A stretch of DNA of 8,288 nt. Origin: Hadesarchaea archaeon. GTDB taxonomy: Archaea > Hadarchaeota > Hadarchaeia > Hadarchaeales > Hadarchaeaceae. The stretch lies in NCBI GenBank assembly GCA_023129675.1, contig JAGMBM010000024.1:1-8288 (forward strand), read 5' to 3'. This document shows, in pieces, positions 1 through 5,855 of the stretch (the first letter of the stretch is position 1; each line of letters begins with the position of its first letter). A model generated the notes under the pieces. It saw only the letters and a program-made list of their open reading frames with translations, ran no database searches and was not told the origin of the DNA. Position numbers and translations under genes: made by a program.

Positions 1-630
1 GTCACCGCTGGCCCCACGATCGAGCCCATCGACCCGATTAAGCTGATCACAAATCGAAGTTCGGGCAAGATGGGCATCGCTGTGGCCCGAGCCGCGGCCG
101 CTCGCGGCGCCGAGGTTACGTTGATTTATGGACCTGGGAGCGAGACCCCTCCAGCCAACGTCAAACTTGTCGGGGTGCAAATAACGGCGGAGATGCGTGA
201 CGCATTTGAGCGCGAGCTTGGGTCTCGACATGATGTCATCGTTTCAGCAGCTGCCGCACAGGATTTTGCGGTCGAGCGACCAGCTCAGCATAAGCTCAGG
301 CATTCCGATCCGGTGACGCTCAAGCTGGTGTCAGCACCCCGCGTGCTCGATGGGGTCCGAAAACTCGCGCCAGATGCTTTTGTAGTGGGATTCAAGGCGG
401 AGTATGACGTGAGCGATGAGGAGCTTCTAAAAGCGGCTAAGGACAAACTGGGCGAGGGGCTCGATATGGTCGTGGCAAATGATGTAGCTAGGGCGGGGGC
501 TGGATTTGGCATCGACACCAACGAAGTCTTAATTGTGACTCCCTCCGGCTCTAAACCGATGCGCGCTCAAAAAGCTGAGATAGCGCGGGCGATTTTGAAT
601 GCCGCGGTAGCGAAAGTTCGTGGAAGCTAA
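1..630 (+). CDS. coaBC: CoaBC C-terminal domain (phosphopantothenate-cysteine ligase), 5'-truncated by the window
   Basis: This is the CoaB half of the bifunctional CoA enzyme. CoaB joins cysteine to 4'-phosphopantothenate using a nucleotide triphosphate; the CoaC decarboxylase half, normally N-terminal, would lie left of the window. The frame is open from base 1 and begins in the CoaB signature TAGPTIEPIDPIKLITNRSS followed by GKMG, matching the family's nucleotide-binding loop (TAGGT-E-ID-VR-I-N-SSGKMG). Further family features are SAAAAQDF (usually AAVADF), a lysine-containing stretch before the LKLVSAPRVL segment (usual L-L-NPDIL), VVGFKAEYD (usual VGFAAET) and VANDV. The C-terminus has the usual length. 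The first ATG (position 70) is internal and is not the start. The gene ends in TAA, 55 bases before the likely start of the MNT gene. Identification is firm; whether the CoaC half is fused cannot be seen. Confidence 0.93.
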   Translation, partial: VTAGPTIEPIDPIKLITNRSSGKMGIAVARAAAARGAEVTLIYGPGSETPPANVKLVGVQITAEMRDAFERELGSRHDVIVSAAAAQDFAVERPAQHKLRHSDPVTLKLVSAPRVLDGVRKLAPDAFVVGFKAEYDVSDEELLKAAKDKLGEGLDMVVANDVARAGAGFGIDTNEVLIVTPSGSKPMRAQKAEIARAILNAAVAKVRGS

Positions 631-643
631 TACCTTCGCGGAG

Positions 644-653
644 CTTTATAATA
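644..653 (+). promoter_or_regulatory. Candidate TATA box for the MNT/HEPN cassette
   Basis: CTTTATAATA resembles an archaeal TATA box. It lies just after the coaBC stop in an otherwise GC-rich area. Transcription would be expected to start about 25 bases downstream, near 674, giving a short leader before the ATG at 686. It suggests that the toxin-antitoxin pair has its own promoter inside the CoA gene run. It also argues against the upstream GTG at 620, which would place the TATA box inside the coding sequence. Prediction by eye only. Confidence 0.45.
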
Positions 654-685
654 CACCCGGACTCAATCTTCTTGAGGGCGAGCGC

Positions 686-1105
686 ATGGAAGAACTGGAG
701 GATAAGCTTGCAAAATTTTTTGGGCGTGAAAGAGAGGTTAAGCTAGCCTACCTGTTTGGCTCTGCGGTCAAAGGGAAAACGGGCGGGCTAAGCGACATCG
801 ATGTGGGAGTTTACCTCGACGATTCCCTTACGAGCGAAGAGAGGTTTAAACTCCAACTCGAGCTGATCGCTGGGCTGACTTCGCTGCTCGGAACGGAAAA
901 AATAGATTTGATTGTCATGAACGATGCTCCTACGGCTCTTAACTTCGAGATAATCAAGTCGAATCGCTTGTTGCTTACCAAGTCTGGATTCGATAGGGTA
1001 AAATTTGAGCATCGGGTGATATCGAGATACTTGGACAGAAGGTACTATGACGAAAGAAGCGCCGAGGAGCTCGTGAAAAGAGTGGCTGAAAGGGGATTGG
1101 CGTGA
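686..1105 (+). CDS. mntA: MNT-domain nucleotidyltransferase (MntA-type antitoxin)
   Basis: A minimal nucleotidyltransferase of 139 residues. The catalytic motif is textbook: G25-S26, ten residues, then D37-I-D39 (GSX10DXD). A third carboxylate candidate is D74 in KIDLIV. In studied MntA/HepT pairs the MNT protein is the antitoxin: it transfers AMP from ATP to a tyrosine near the HEPN active site and so silences the RNase. I chose ATG 686 because the protein then begins like other MNT proteins (a short helix followed by VKLAYLFGS) and has GAGG (674-677) upstream. The frame stays open to a GTG at 620, which would add 22 residues and overlap coaBC by 11 bases. The stop overlaps the next gene's GTG start by four bases (GTGA), so the two are probably translationally coupled. 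GC content is lower than in coaBC and pantoate kinase, consistent with transfer. Confidence 0.9.
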   Translation: MEELEDKLAKFFGREREVKLAYLFGSAVKGKTGGLSDIDVGVYLDDSLTSEERFKLQLELIAGLTSLLGTEKIDLIVMNDAPTALNFEIIKSNRLLLTKSGFDRVKFEHRVISRYLDRRYYDERSAEELVKRVAERGLA

Positions 1106-1527
1106 AGACGATGGAGAAAATTTCGCGCAAGCTCAGGTTTATGAAGAGGTATGTGGACTTCCTAAAGTCCCATCGTGCAATTAGTGCGGAGGAGTTGGAA
1201 GAAAATTACGAATTGAGGAGCGCCATAGAGAGGAATCTAGAATTAGCGCTGGAGTCGATGCTGGACATCGGGGAGATAATAATTTCTGAGAAGGGATTTG
1301 AGAAACCCGAAGACTACAAAAGCGTCATGCTGATTTTGGGGAGAGAGGGGGTTTTGCCGAAAGTGTTCGCCGAGAAACTGGTGCCCGCCGTAGGTGTTAG
1401 AAACATTCTGGTTCACATGTATACGGAAGTGGATGTTAAGAAAATTTGCGAGTTTCTGCGGGGGAATTTGGGCGATTTTGATGGGTTCGCTAAACACGTA
1501 GCGAATTATCTCAAAAAATCGAGATGA
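1102..1527 (+). CDS. hepT: HEPN-domain RNase toxin (HepT, DUF86 family)
   Basis: A 141-residue, mostly helical HEPN protein, partner of the upstream MNT gene. The diagnostic motif is R100-N-I-L-V-H105-M-Y107, an exact RX4HXY. In HEPN RNases, Arg and His form the catalytic site of the dimer; the Tyr is the residue AMPylated by MntA in characterised systems. Length and position directly downstream of the MNT gene match DUF86/HepT cassettes. The start is GTG 1102 inside the GTGA overlap, with AGGGG at about 1091-1095 as SD; an in-frame ATG at 1111 is an alternative and would drop three residues. The expected function is a growth-inhibiting RNase held inactive by MntA. All three key residues are present, so there is no sign of inactivation. 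The real RNA target cannot be read from sequence. Confidence 0.9.
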   Translation: MKTMEKISRKLRFMKRYVDFLKSHRAISAEELEENYELRSAIERNLELALESMLDIGEIIISEKGFEKPEDYKSVMLILGREGVLPKVFAEKLVPAVGVRNILVHMYTEVDVKKICEFLRGNLGDFDGFAKHVANYLKKSR

Positions 1528-1539
1528 GTCGGAAAATCG

Positions 1540-2451
1540 ATGAGAAAAGTTTCAGCTTTTGTTCCCGCCCACATCTCGGGCTTCTTCCAAGTGTGCGACG
1601 AGCCCCTCGAGCTCGAACGAAGGGGCTCGCGCAACTGCGGCCCCTGCATCGACGCCGGCGTGCTCACGAAAGTTAAAGTTGAGCCAGCCGCTCGCACCAG
1701 CATAAGCGTTCACATAAACAACGAGCGGGCGCCCGGGGCAAAGACGACTTTGGCAGCCGTTGAGAATCTCTTGAGCATGGTGCACGAACCGCTTGAAGTA
1801 ACCGTAGCTCATTCCTGCCAAGTGCCGATAGGCGCGGGATACGGCGCGAGCGGTGCGGGGGCGTTCGGCGCCACTCTGGCCCTCTCCAAAGCTTTGGGTT
1901 TGCGCTTGCCGCGTGAGAGGTTTGCGGCGATCGCGCATGTTGCTGAGGTGACCTGTCGCACAGGGCTCGGCGACGTGGGGGCGCAGGCGCTCGGCGGGCT
2001 GGTGATCGGGCTGGAGCCAGGTGCTCCTCCCCATGGCAGATGGGAGCGCATCCGCTTGCCGAAAGATGCAAAGGTGGTTTGCGGCACTTTCGCTGGGCTA
2101 CCGACGACGAAGCTTTTGCGCGAGGAGCGGTTCCGTGAGCGTTCGAAGCAGCTCGGTGGCTTGGCCCTGAAAAAATTGTTAAAAAAACCTACTCCCCAAA
2201 ATTTCATGAAAGTATCGCGTGAATTTGCGGAAGCTCTCGAGCTTTTAGACGATGAGCTTCGTGCGTTGATCGAAGCTGTTTCAGAGGCGGGCGCAATTGG
2301 AGCAAGCCAAGTGATGCTGGGGAGAGCAGCATTCGCGTTGGTGAAGGAGGAGGAGATTAAACAAGTGAAGCGCGCATTTCTGAAGTTCCTCGAGCCCAGT
2401 GCTGTCATCGTTGCAAACGTGGACCGGATTGGCGCTAGGTTAATCGGTTAA
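1540..2451 (+). CDS. Pantoate kinase (archaeal PoK, GHMP kinase superfamily)
   Basis: A 303-residue archaeal pantoate kinase. It phosphorylates pantoate with ATP; phosphopantothenate synthetase then adds beta-alanine, and CoaBC uses the product. The N-terminus has the family pattern VPAHISGFF followed by a GSRNCG segment (family: GSRGAG). The GHMP phosphate-binding loop is P96-IGAGYGASGAGAFG, residues 96-110. CRTGLGDVGAQALGG (139-153) and the late GAIGASQVMLG stretch (about 251-261) fit the remaining conserved blocks. Length is normal and the C-terminus (NVDRIGARL) looks complete. ATG 1540 lies 12 bases after hepT with only a weak purine stretch upstream, so read-through from upstream is likely. 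Its neighbour coaBC works in the same pathway, which supports the call. The TAA stop lies within a 14-bp repeat that recurs at 4929-4942. Confidence 0.92.
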   Translation: MRKVSAFVPAHISGFFQVCDEPLELERRGSRNCGPCIDAGVLTKVKVEPAARTSISVHINNERAPGAKTTLAAVENLLSMVHEPLEVTVAHSCQVPIGAGYGASGAGAFGATLALSKALGLRLPRERFAAIAHVAEVTCRTGLGDVGAQALGGLVIGLEPGAPPHGRWERIRLPKDAKVVCGTFAGLPTTKLLREERFRERSKQLGGLALKKLLKKPTPQNFMKVSREFAEALELLDDELRALIEAVSEAGAIGASQVMLGRAAFALVKEEEIKQVKRAFLKFLEPSAVIVANVDRIGARLIG

Positions 2452-2459
2452 AATTTATC
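2446..2459. repeat. Left copy of 14-bp direct repeat GGTTAAAATTTATC
   Basis: Identical to 4929-4942 in the same orientation, with mismatches immediately outside on both sides. This copy contains the pantoate kinase stop codon. The two copies bracket the AT-rich stretch between pantoate kinase and the nitroreductase gene, as target duplications or att cores do. A chance match of this length among AT-rich words in 8 kb is quite possible. Confidence 0.5.
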
Positions 2460-2562
2460 CTCTAAACAGACCTTGGAGACGCTGATCAACGAGGAAGCCC
2501 TACTGCTGGCAAAGTACCTTCGAAACGAAAGGAAAACGTGGATCCCCAGAATCGCCGTTTAA
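2452..2562 (+). other. Orphan 36-codon open segment in frame after the pantoate kinase stop (gene remnant?)
   Basis: Directly after the pantoate kinase TAA the same frame stays open for 36 codons to a second TAA (2560-2562). It reads protein-like: about LETLINEEALLLAKYLRNER, then KTWIPRIAV. It is richer in GC than the island that follows. There is no ATG; only a TTG at 2473 could start a 29-residue peptide, without a clear SD. It could be the 3' end of a gene whose front was lost, a small peptide gene, or chance. It does not look like a normal extension of pantoate kinase, whose C-terminus is already complete. I do not recognise the family. Confidence 0.35.
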
Positions 2563-2590
2563 CAACAACACGAGAAAACATTTGGGGCAC

Positions 2591-3007
2591 TTATTTAGAT
2601 TTCTTCTTGATATCAATTTTATATTTTTCTTTAGTTTTATTCCAACCTAGTTCTTTAATTATTGAATCTGCTACTTTGTAAAATCCTTGTGATGCTTTTA
2701 CAGAATTCCGAGCGCGCCGAATGCAATAGAAGAGAATAAAACCTACTATTAAGACCGGGACAACGATAAGCAAGGGAAGAAAAGCAAGACCAAAGATATT
2801 TTGAATCGATGTTTTTAGCTCCTTTATGGTAAAGAGAAAAGCGATTATAGCGATGACAAACACAGATAAAGATATACCCGATACTAGCCAAGATAGACAC
2901 CTTTGTGCCTCTGTAGACGCCATACTTACATATCTATGATATTGTAACTCTGCGTTGGAGCGATCGTCTTCAATAGTTCCCCTGTATAACGATTTTTTTT
3001 TACCCAT
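2591..3007 (-). CDS. Small two-TM membrane protein, unknown function
   Basis: 138 residues, not recognised. A polar N-terminal region (about 1-38, with RGTIEDDRSNAELQYHRYVS) is followed by two hydrophobic segments, about 41-61 and 72-95, then RRAR and a basic helical tail ending in KIDIKKKSK. Both ends carry positive charges, fitting a hairpin with N- and C-termini inside the cell. ATG 3007 has AGGAG ten bases upstream on the minus strand, so the start is well supported. Codons 3-5 form a run of nine A's, a possible slippage site. Base composition is distinctly AT-rich compared with pantoate kinase and nitroreductase. The polar-helix plus two-TM layout loosely recalls SLATT-type proteins of conflict systems, but I see no diagnostic motif and make no assignment. 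Confidence 0.75.
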   Translation of the reverse strand: MGKKKSLYRGTIEDDRSNAELQYHRYVSMASTEAQRCLSWLVSGISLSVFVIAIIAFLFTIKELKTSIQNIFGLAFLPLLIVVPVLIVGFILFYCIRRARNSVKASQGFYKVADSIIKELGWNKTKEKYKIDIKKKSK

Positions 3008-3111
3008 AAACTTGATGCTCCTACCTTTTCACTGTTCTTGTCTTTAATCTTCCGCCATATTTCCTTGGCCTCTGGTGCTTAACCCTTTGCGCGCGGCCGG
3101 GGAGAACCGAG

Positions 3112-3567
3112 TTAGAATCGGCGTGACTTAACTGATACTTTTATCATAACTATTATTATGAAAGCGATAATCGACCAAAATATGATAACTAAAAGCATCC
3201 CAATCCACGAAACGCTAAAATAATGGGGCCCACCCGAATACAACCAATTTTCAGAAAGCCAACTGAGCGGGAACCCATGTTCGATAACATATACGCCGAT
3301 AAGGGAAGGCTTGACTTGATAGAGATATGTAGCAAGGGTTATGATCGTCCCCAAGCCTACGGAATATAGAATGGGTAATCTCTTCATCACAATTGCATAA
3401 ACCAGAATGGCCACAAATGCGAAAGCAATGGATAACTCAAATAGCAACGTTTCAATCGGCAGAGTTTCACCAACACAAGTCTATACATGGTCGAATTTAG
3501 GAATTTCGAGGAACTTGCAAAATTCTCCTAAAAGGCAACATAGAACCAAAATCCAAACCCCTCTCAT
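3112..3567 (-). pseudogene. Multi-TM membrane protein interrupted by an in-frame TAG
   Basis: The conventional frame here is a 111-residue protein from TTG 3447, with TM segments at about 3-21, 24-43 and 84-105 and a YVIEHGFPLSWL loop at 53-64. The same frame stays protein-like further upstream: from ATG 3567 it reads a hydrophobic segment (MRGVWILVLCCLLGEF) and IPKFDHV, meets TAG at 3483-3481, then continues THR-CYS-VAL-GETLPIET into the TTG. The whole is 151 codons with one amber codon at position 29. The gene may be broken by a single-base nonsense change, be read through, or restart at TTG. No SD is clear at either start. It ends in TAA. Function is unknown; it appears to be an integral membrane protein of an archaeal type. 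AT-rich like its neighbours. Confidence 0.6.
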
Positions 3568-3689
3568 TTTTCCGAGCCGAAGGAGGGTGACCCGCGGATT
3601 GCCGCAGGTGATTTTGGGGCGCTGCGGTTAAATCGGTTTTCGTTTCAAAGGGAAACTTAATTTATTAGCCGCTTTGAGCCCATTTTAAA
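3568..3689. promoter_or_regulatory. Divergent promoter region between two island genes
   Basis: This 122-base gap separates the minus-strand membrane gene from the plus-strand Ig-like gene. On the plus strand TTAATTTATTA (3657-3667) is a good TATA box; its centre is about 28 bases before ATG 3690, and there is no SD, so the Ig-like gene is probably transcribed leaderless. On the minus strand a TTTAA stretch near 3631 and a TTTTAAAA at 3683-3690 are possible boxes for the other gene. No clear operator repeat. Confidence 0.45.
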
Positions 3690-4130
3690 ATGAACGTGGG
3701 GCAGATGCTGAGTAAGCACTTGATTGCTGCCGTGCTTCTAATAATTGTCATTGCACTTGGTACTGGGATTTATTTTATCACGAAAGAAAAACCTGATGCA
3801 GAACTTCTGCCAACCCAGCTGACAGTTGCCGCGTCGATGTCGATGGAAAATCTTGCATGGTTTACTTTAACCGCCACGCTTGCCTCAAACGGCGCACCGC
3901 TAGAAGGAAAAGTAATAGAGTGGATTGAAAACTTTCCTCCTGATTATCTGTCTAGACTAAACATCCTAGGCCTTGGCACAGATTCTTCTGGGCAAGTCTC
4001 TGTCACTTTTCCTGCTTTTCATCAAGTGCATTCCCACTGGCCTTGGCTCGATAACGCGTTTAGGATTACGGCATCGTTTGCTGGTGACAACCAATACCGA
4101 GGAAGTAGCGGGAGTGTACCCATATATTAA
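3690..4130 (+). CDS. Membrane-anchored Ig-like (Big/fibronectin-like fold) surface protein
   Basis: 146 residues. A short N-terminal stretch is followed by one hydrophobic segment (about 10-31), a signal anchor, and then a single extracytoplasmic beta-sandwich-like domain. Ig-like repeat hallmarks are visible: a TLTATLASNGAPLEGKVIEW strand pair (add-on of the 'a-L---G-PL-G--V-F' type), TDSSGQVSVTF, and a terminal GDNQYRGSSGSV at 132-143, matching the 'GD--Y--SSG-V' closing strand of bacterial/archaeal Ig-like domains. The likely location is outside the membrane, tethered. The start ATG 3690 has a TATA box about 28 bases upstream and no SD, which suggests a leaderless transcript. Convergent with the next minus-strand gene. 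Binding partner unknown; such single-domain proteins often sit in surface-protein clusters. Confidence 0.72.
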   Translation: MNVGQMLSKHLIAAVLLIIVIALGTGIYFITKEKPDAELLPTQLTVAASMSMENLAWFTLTATLASNGAPLEGKVIEWIENFPPDYLSRLNILGLGTDSSGQVSVTFPAFHQVHSHWPWLDNAFRITASFAGDNQYRGSSGSVPIY

Positions 4131-4212
4131 GGACGTTTTCTCGACCGAAAAGTCTCGAATTGTACCACTGAGGGCTTCAAACGCTAAAAGTCCCTAATAC
4201 GCAGCAGAACCC

Positions 4213-4791
4213 TTATCGATATTTATCCTCCACAATCTTTGATAATTCAATTGTTCCATTTTTATCTACACAATTCACAATATTTACGTATCTTCCTAAT
4301 CTCATAACCACGACGGGAGTGTAGAGAAATGCGTAAAACGAATCATCTCCCAAAGTCAGATTTTCAAAAAGATTTTCTAGATATAATTCGTACTCTGGTA
4401 AAGCGGATAACCACGAGAAAAACTGATTTCTCATATTTTCAAAGTAAATCTCAGCTTTCGCGCTATTTTTAAAGATAGCCAAATGCTGTCCTAAACCTTC
4501 GTCGCTAATAACGCCAAAAGTTCGACCCAGCACTCTTTCCACCCCATCTCCATCATTCTCCGCAGTGTCAGAAGGAACAAAATAAATACTTGCCCCGCTA
4601 TCAGAAGGTATAAACGCTACATACTCCTCCCAAGACAGAAGGAGGGCTTCTGGTAGAACCTCGCCTTCTTCTCCGCCTCCGGAGAGCATGAAGTAACCTC
4701 CAGCGATAGCTGCGACGATGATAACGATAATCACTACCACGGCAATGGTTCCGATCCCATTCTCTTTCACGACCTTCCTCCACTTGGTCAT
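4213..4791 (-). CDS. Single-TM extracytoplasmic protein, unknown function
   Basis: 192 residues. The N-terminus MTKWRKVVKENGIGTIAVVV continues into a long hydrophobic stretch to about residue 36, then a SGGGEEGE linker and a soluble domain. The charged-then-GIGT-hydrophobic start is common in archaeal membrane-anchored and pilin-like proteins, but a class III cleavage site is not certain. The soluble part contains VLGRTFGVIS, an aromatic/helical AEIYFENMRNQFFSWL segment, and LGDDSFYAFLYTPVVVMRLGRYVNIV, which resembles the 'GDE-F------VVFRKGN-V' ending found in some secreted hypothetical proteins. ATG 4791 is preceded by GAAGG, a usable SD. Convergent with the Ig-like gene and AT-rich; the two could act together at the cell surface, which is inference from proximity and topology only. 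Confidence 0.75.
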   Translation of the reverse strand: MTKWRKVVKENGIGTIAVVVIIVIIVAAIAGGYFMLSGGGEEGEVLPEALLLSWEEYVAFIPSDSGASIYFVPSDTAENDGDGVERVLGRTFGVISDEGLGQHLAIFKNSAKAEIYFENMRNQFFSWLSALPEYELYLENLFENLTLGDDSFYAFLYTPVVVMRLGRYVNIVNCVDKNGTIELSKIVEDKYR

Positions 4792-4930
4792 TTGCCTTCA
4801 TCTCTAAAACTCTTTTTCTACCGTTTTCAATCCCGAGTCCTGAAACAACATTTTTTAATTTTTGTGCAGGCGCCTGACTTTTTAAACAGGCCGACTTTAG
4901 GAGCAAAGCCATGCTCGTTTGGGTTTGGGG
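4792..4930 (-). promoter_or_regulatory. Promoter region of the single-TM protein, with palindromes around a TATA-like box
   Basis: On the minus strand a TTTAAAAAG box (4879-4887) and AAATTAAAAAAT (about 4850-4861) are TATA candidates. A perfect 10-bp palindrome CAGGCGCCTG lies at 4867-4876. An inverted repeat GCCTG (4872-4876)/CAGGC (4887-4891) flanks the first box. This layout would suit a repressor site covering the promoter. Nothing coding is seen here. Confidence 0.35.
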
Positions 4931-4942
4931 TTAAAATTTATC
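4929..4942. repeat. Right copy of 14-bp direct repeat GGTTAAAATTTATC
   Basis: Same sequence and orientation as 2446-2459. It covers the stop codon of the minus-strand nitroreductase gene, just as the left copy covers the pantoate kinase stop. Marks the right boundary of the AT-rich stretch. Confidence 0.5.
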
Positions 4943-5452
4943 GTCATGCACGATCTTGTTAAGCGGTATGCGCTGCGGAGGGCTCGGTTCCTCAGCTGGC
5001 CTGCCGAGCGGGATGATGGCGACGGGCCTCACGCCCGCAGGTGCTTTGATCACCCCAGCGACAGCGTCGTCATCGAACGCCCCCACCCAGCAAGTCGCGT
5101 AGCCGAGCGCGTAAGCGGCCAGATGAATGTTTTGCGTTGCAGCTGCGGTATCCTGGATGCAATAGAGTTCCTCCCCTCGCCTGCCGTAGCGTCGGGAGGT
5201 GCGGGGGACGTTCGCGCACACGACGATGGCTACCGGCGCCTCCGCGATGAACATCTGCCCGAGCGCTGCGCGAGCCAACCCTTGTTTTGTCGTTTGGTCC
5301 TTTATGACGACTAACTCGAGAGGCTGGCAGTGCCCAGCGCTGGGGGCCAAGCGAGCGGCGTCAAGGATTTTTTCCAAATCCTTCTCCTTGACCGGCGTGG
5401 ACTCAAACTCACGCACGCTTCGCCTGCCCCTAATCGCTTCAAAAACGTCCAT
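4931..5452 (-). CDS. Nitroreductase-family FMN-dependent oxidoreductase
   Basis: 173 residues, a single-domain nitroreductase-fold flavoprotein (COG0778 type), usually a homodimer that binds FMN and uses NAD(P)H. Visible signatures: the N-terminal FMN phosphate motif RRSVREF (10-16), LAPSAGHCQPLELVVI (35-50), corresponding to the usual APSAGN-QPW with His in place of Asn, a helix with QNIHLAAYALGYATCWVGAF (107-126) of the A--LGLG-CW-G pattern, and the C-terminal IPLGRP. The substrate cannot be told: the family covers nitroaromatic, quinone and cofactor-related reductions. ATG 5452 is chosen because GGAGG lies five bases upstream; the frame stays open to TTG 5464, but that start would overlap the SD. 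Divergent from the 84-residue gene. GC-rich, unlike the island. Confidence 0.9.
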   Translation of the reverse strand: MDVFEAIRGRRSVREFESTPVKEKDLEKILDAARLAPSAGHCQPLELVVIKDQTTKQGLARAALGQMFIAEAPVAIVVCANVPRTSRRYGRRGEELYCIQDTAAATQNIHLAAYALGYATCWVGAFDDDAVAGVIKAPAGVRPVAIIPLGRPAEEPSPPQRIPLNKIVHDDKF

Positions 5453-5509
5453 CCAAACCTCCAAGCTTTTAAACCCCCACTGAACTTAAAGAATTTGGCG
5501 TGTGATGAA
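5453..5509. promoter_or_regulatory. Compact divergent promoter: nitroreductase (-) and 84-aa gene (+)
   Basis: Only 57 bases separate the two starts. For the plus gene, CTTTTAAACC (5466-5475) is a TATA box placing transcription start near 5495, with GTGAT (5502-5506) as SD. For the minus gene, a CTTTAAG box near 5484-5490 would place the start near 5461, next to GGAGG (5458-5462). The two promoters overlap, so transcription in one direction may affect the other. Confidence 0.45.
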
Positions 5510-5764
5510 ATGGTCGAACGATCGGAGCTCGACTGGATAGTCCAAAAGGCTACCGAGCTACTCGCCGACAAGGTGAAGGATTCCCAACTCACCGATCGCG
5601 ACATCGAGCTGGCATTCGATATATTCGCGAAACCCAGGCTCGAGCGCCTCTCCGATGCTTTCAAAAGCGACCTCGAACGAAGGCAGGCGCGAGATTTCAT
5701 CATAATGAAGCTCCAAGAGCGGATGAAGCAGCTCAACGCGGAGCAGTGGCAGAAGCTGGAGTAA
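5510..5764 (+). CDS. Small helical charged protein (84 aa), unknown function
   Basis: 84 residues starting MVERSELDWIVQKATELLAD and ending LNAEQWQKLE. It is rich in Glu, Lys, Arg, Asp and Leu, with no TM segment, no cysteine and no signal, and should be all-helical. A middle stretch (about residues 24-40, DSQLTDRDIELAFDIFA) resembles a helix-loop-helix, but I see no proper EF-hand loop. I do not recognise the family. The reading frame stays open upstream to 5330, but that part overlaps the nitroreductase gene antisense; ATG 5510, with TATA 5466-5475 and the SD-like GTGAT just before it, is the sensible start. The histone-like size and charge invite a nucleic-acid-binding guess, but no motif supports it. 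Confidence 0.7.
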   Translation: MVERSELDWIVQKATELLADKVKDSQLTDRDIELAFDIFAKPRLERLSDAFKSDLERRQARDFIIMKLQERMKQLNAEQWQKLE

Positions 5765-5855
5765 GTGGGTTAATCAAAGTTGCTATCTTCGACTACACCC
5801 AATTGCTGAAGGGACCTCTTCCGCAGGCTCTACGAGATTGTCCCGACAGTGGAAT

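Noticed and set aside
3107..3121. CCGA-GTTAGAA-TCGG hairpin as a terminator
   Set aside because: Only a four-base stem, and it lies across the stop codon of the minus-strand membrane gene with no T tract after it in either direction.
4849..4864. T-rich stretch CATTTTTTAATTTTTG as a plus-strand terminator
   Set aside because: No plus-strand gene ends nearby; it is better explained as the promoter region of the minus-strand gene starting at 4791.
5330..5509. Upstream 60-codon extension of the 84-residue protein
   Set aside because: It overlaps the nitroreductase gene antisense and ignores the TATA and SD signals just before ATG 5510.
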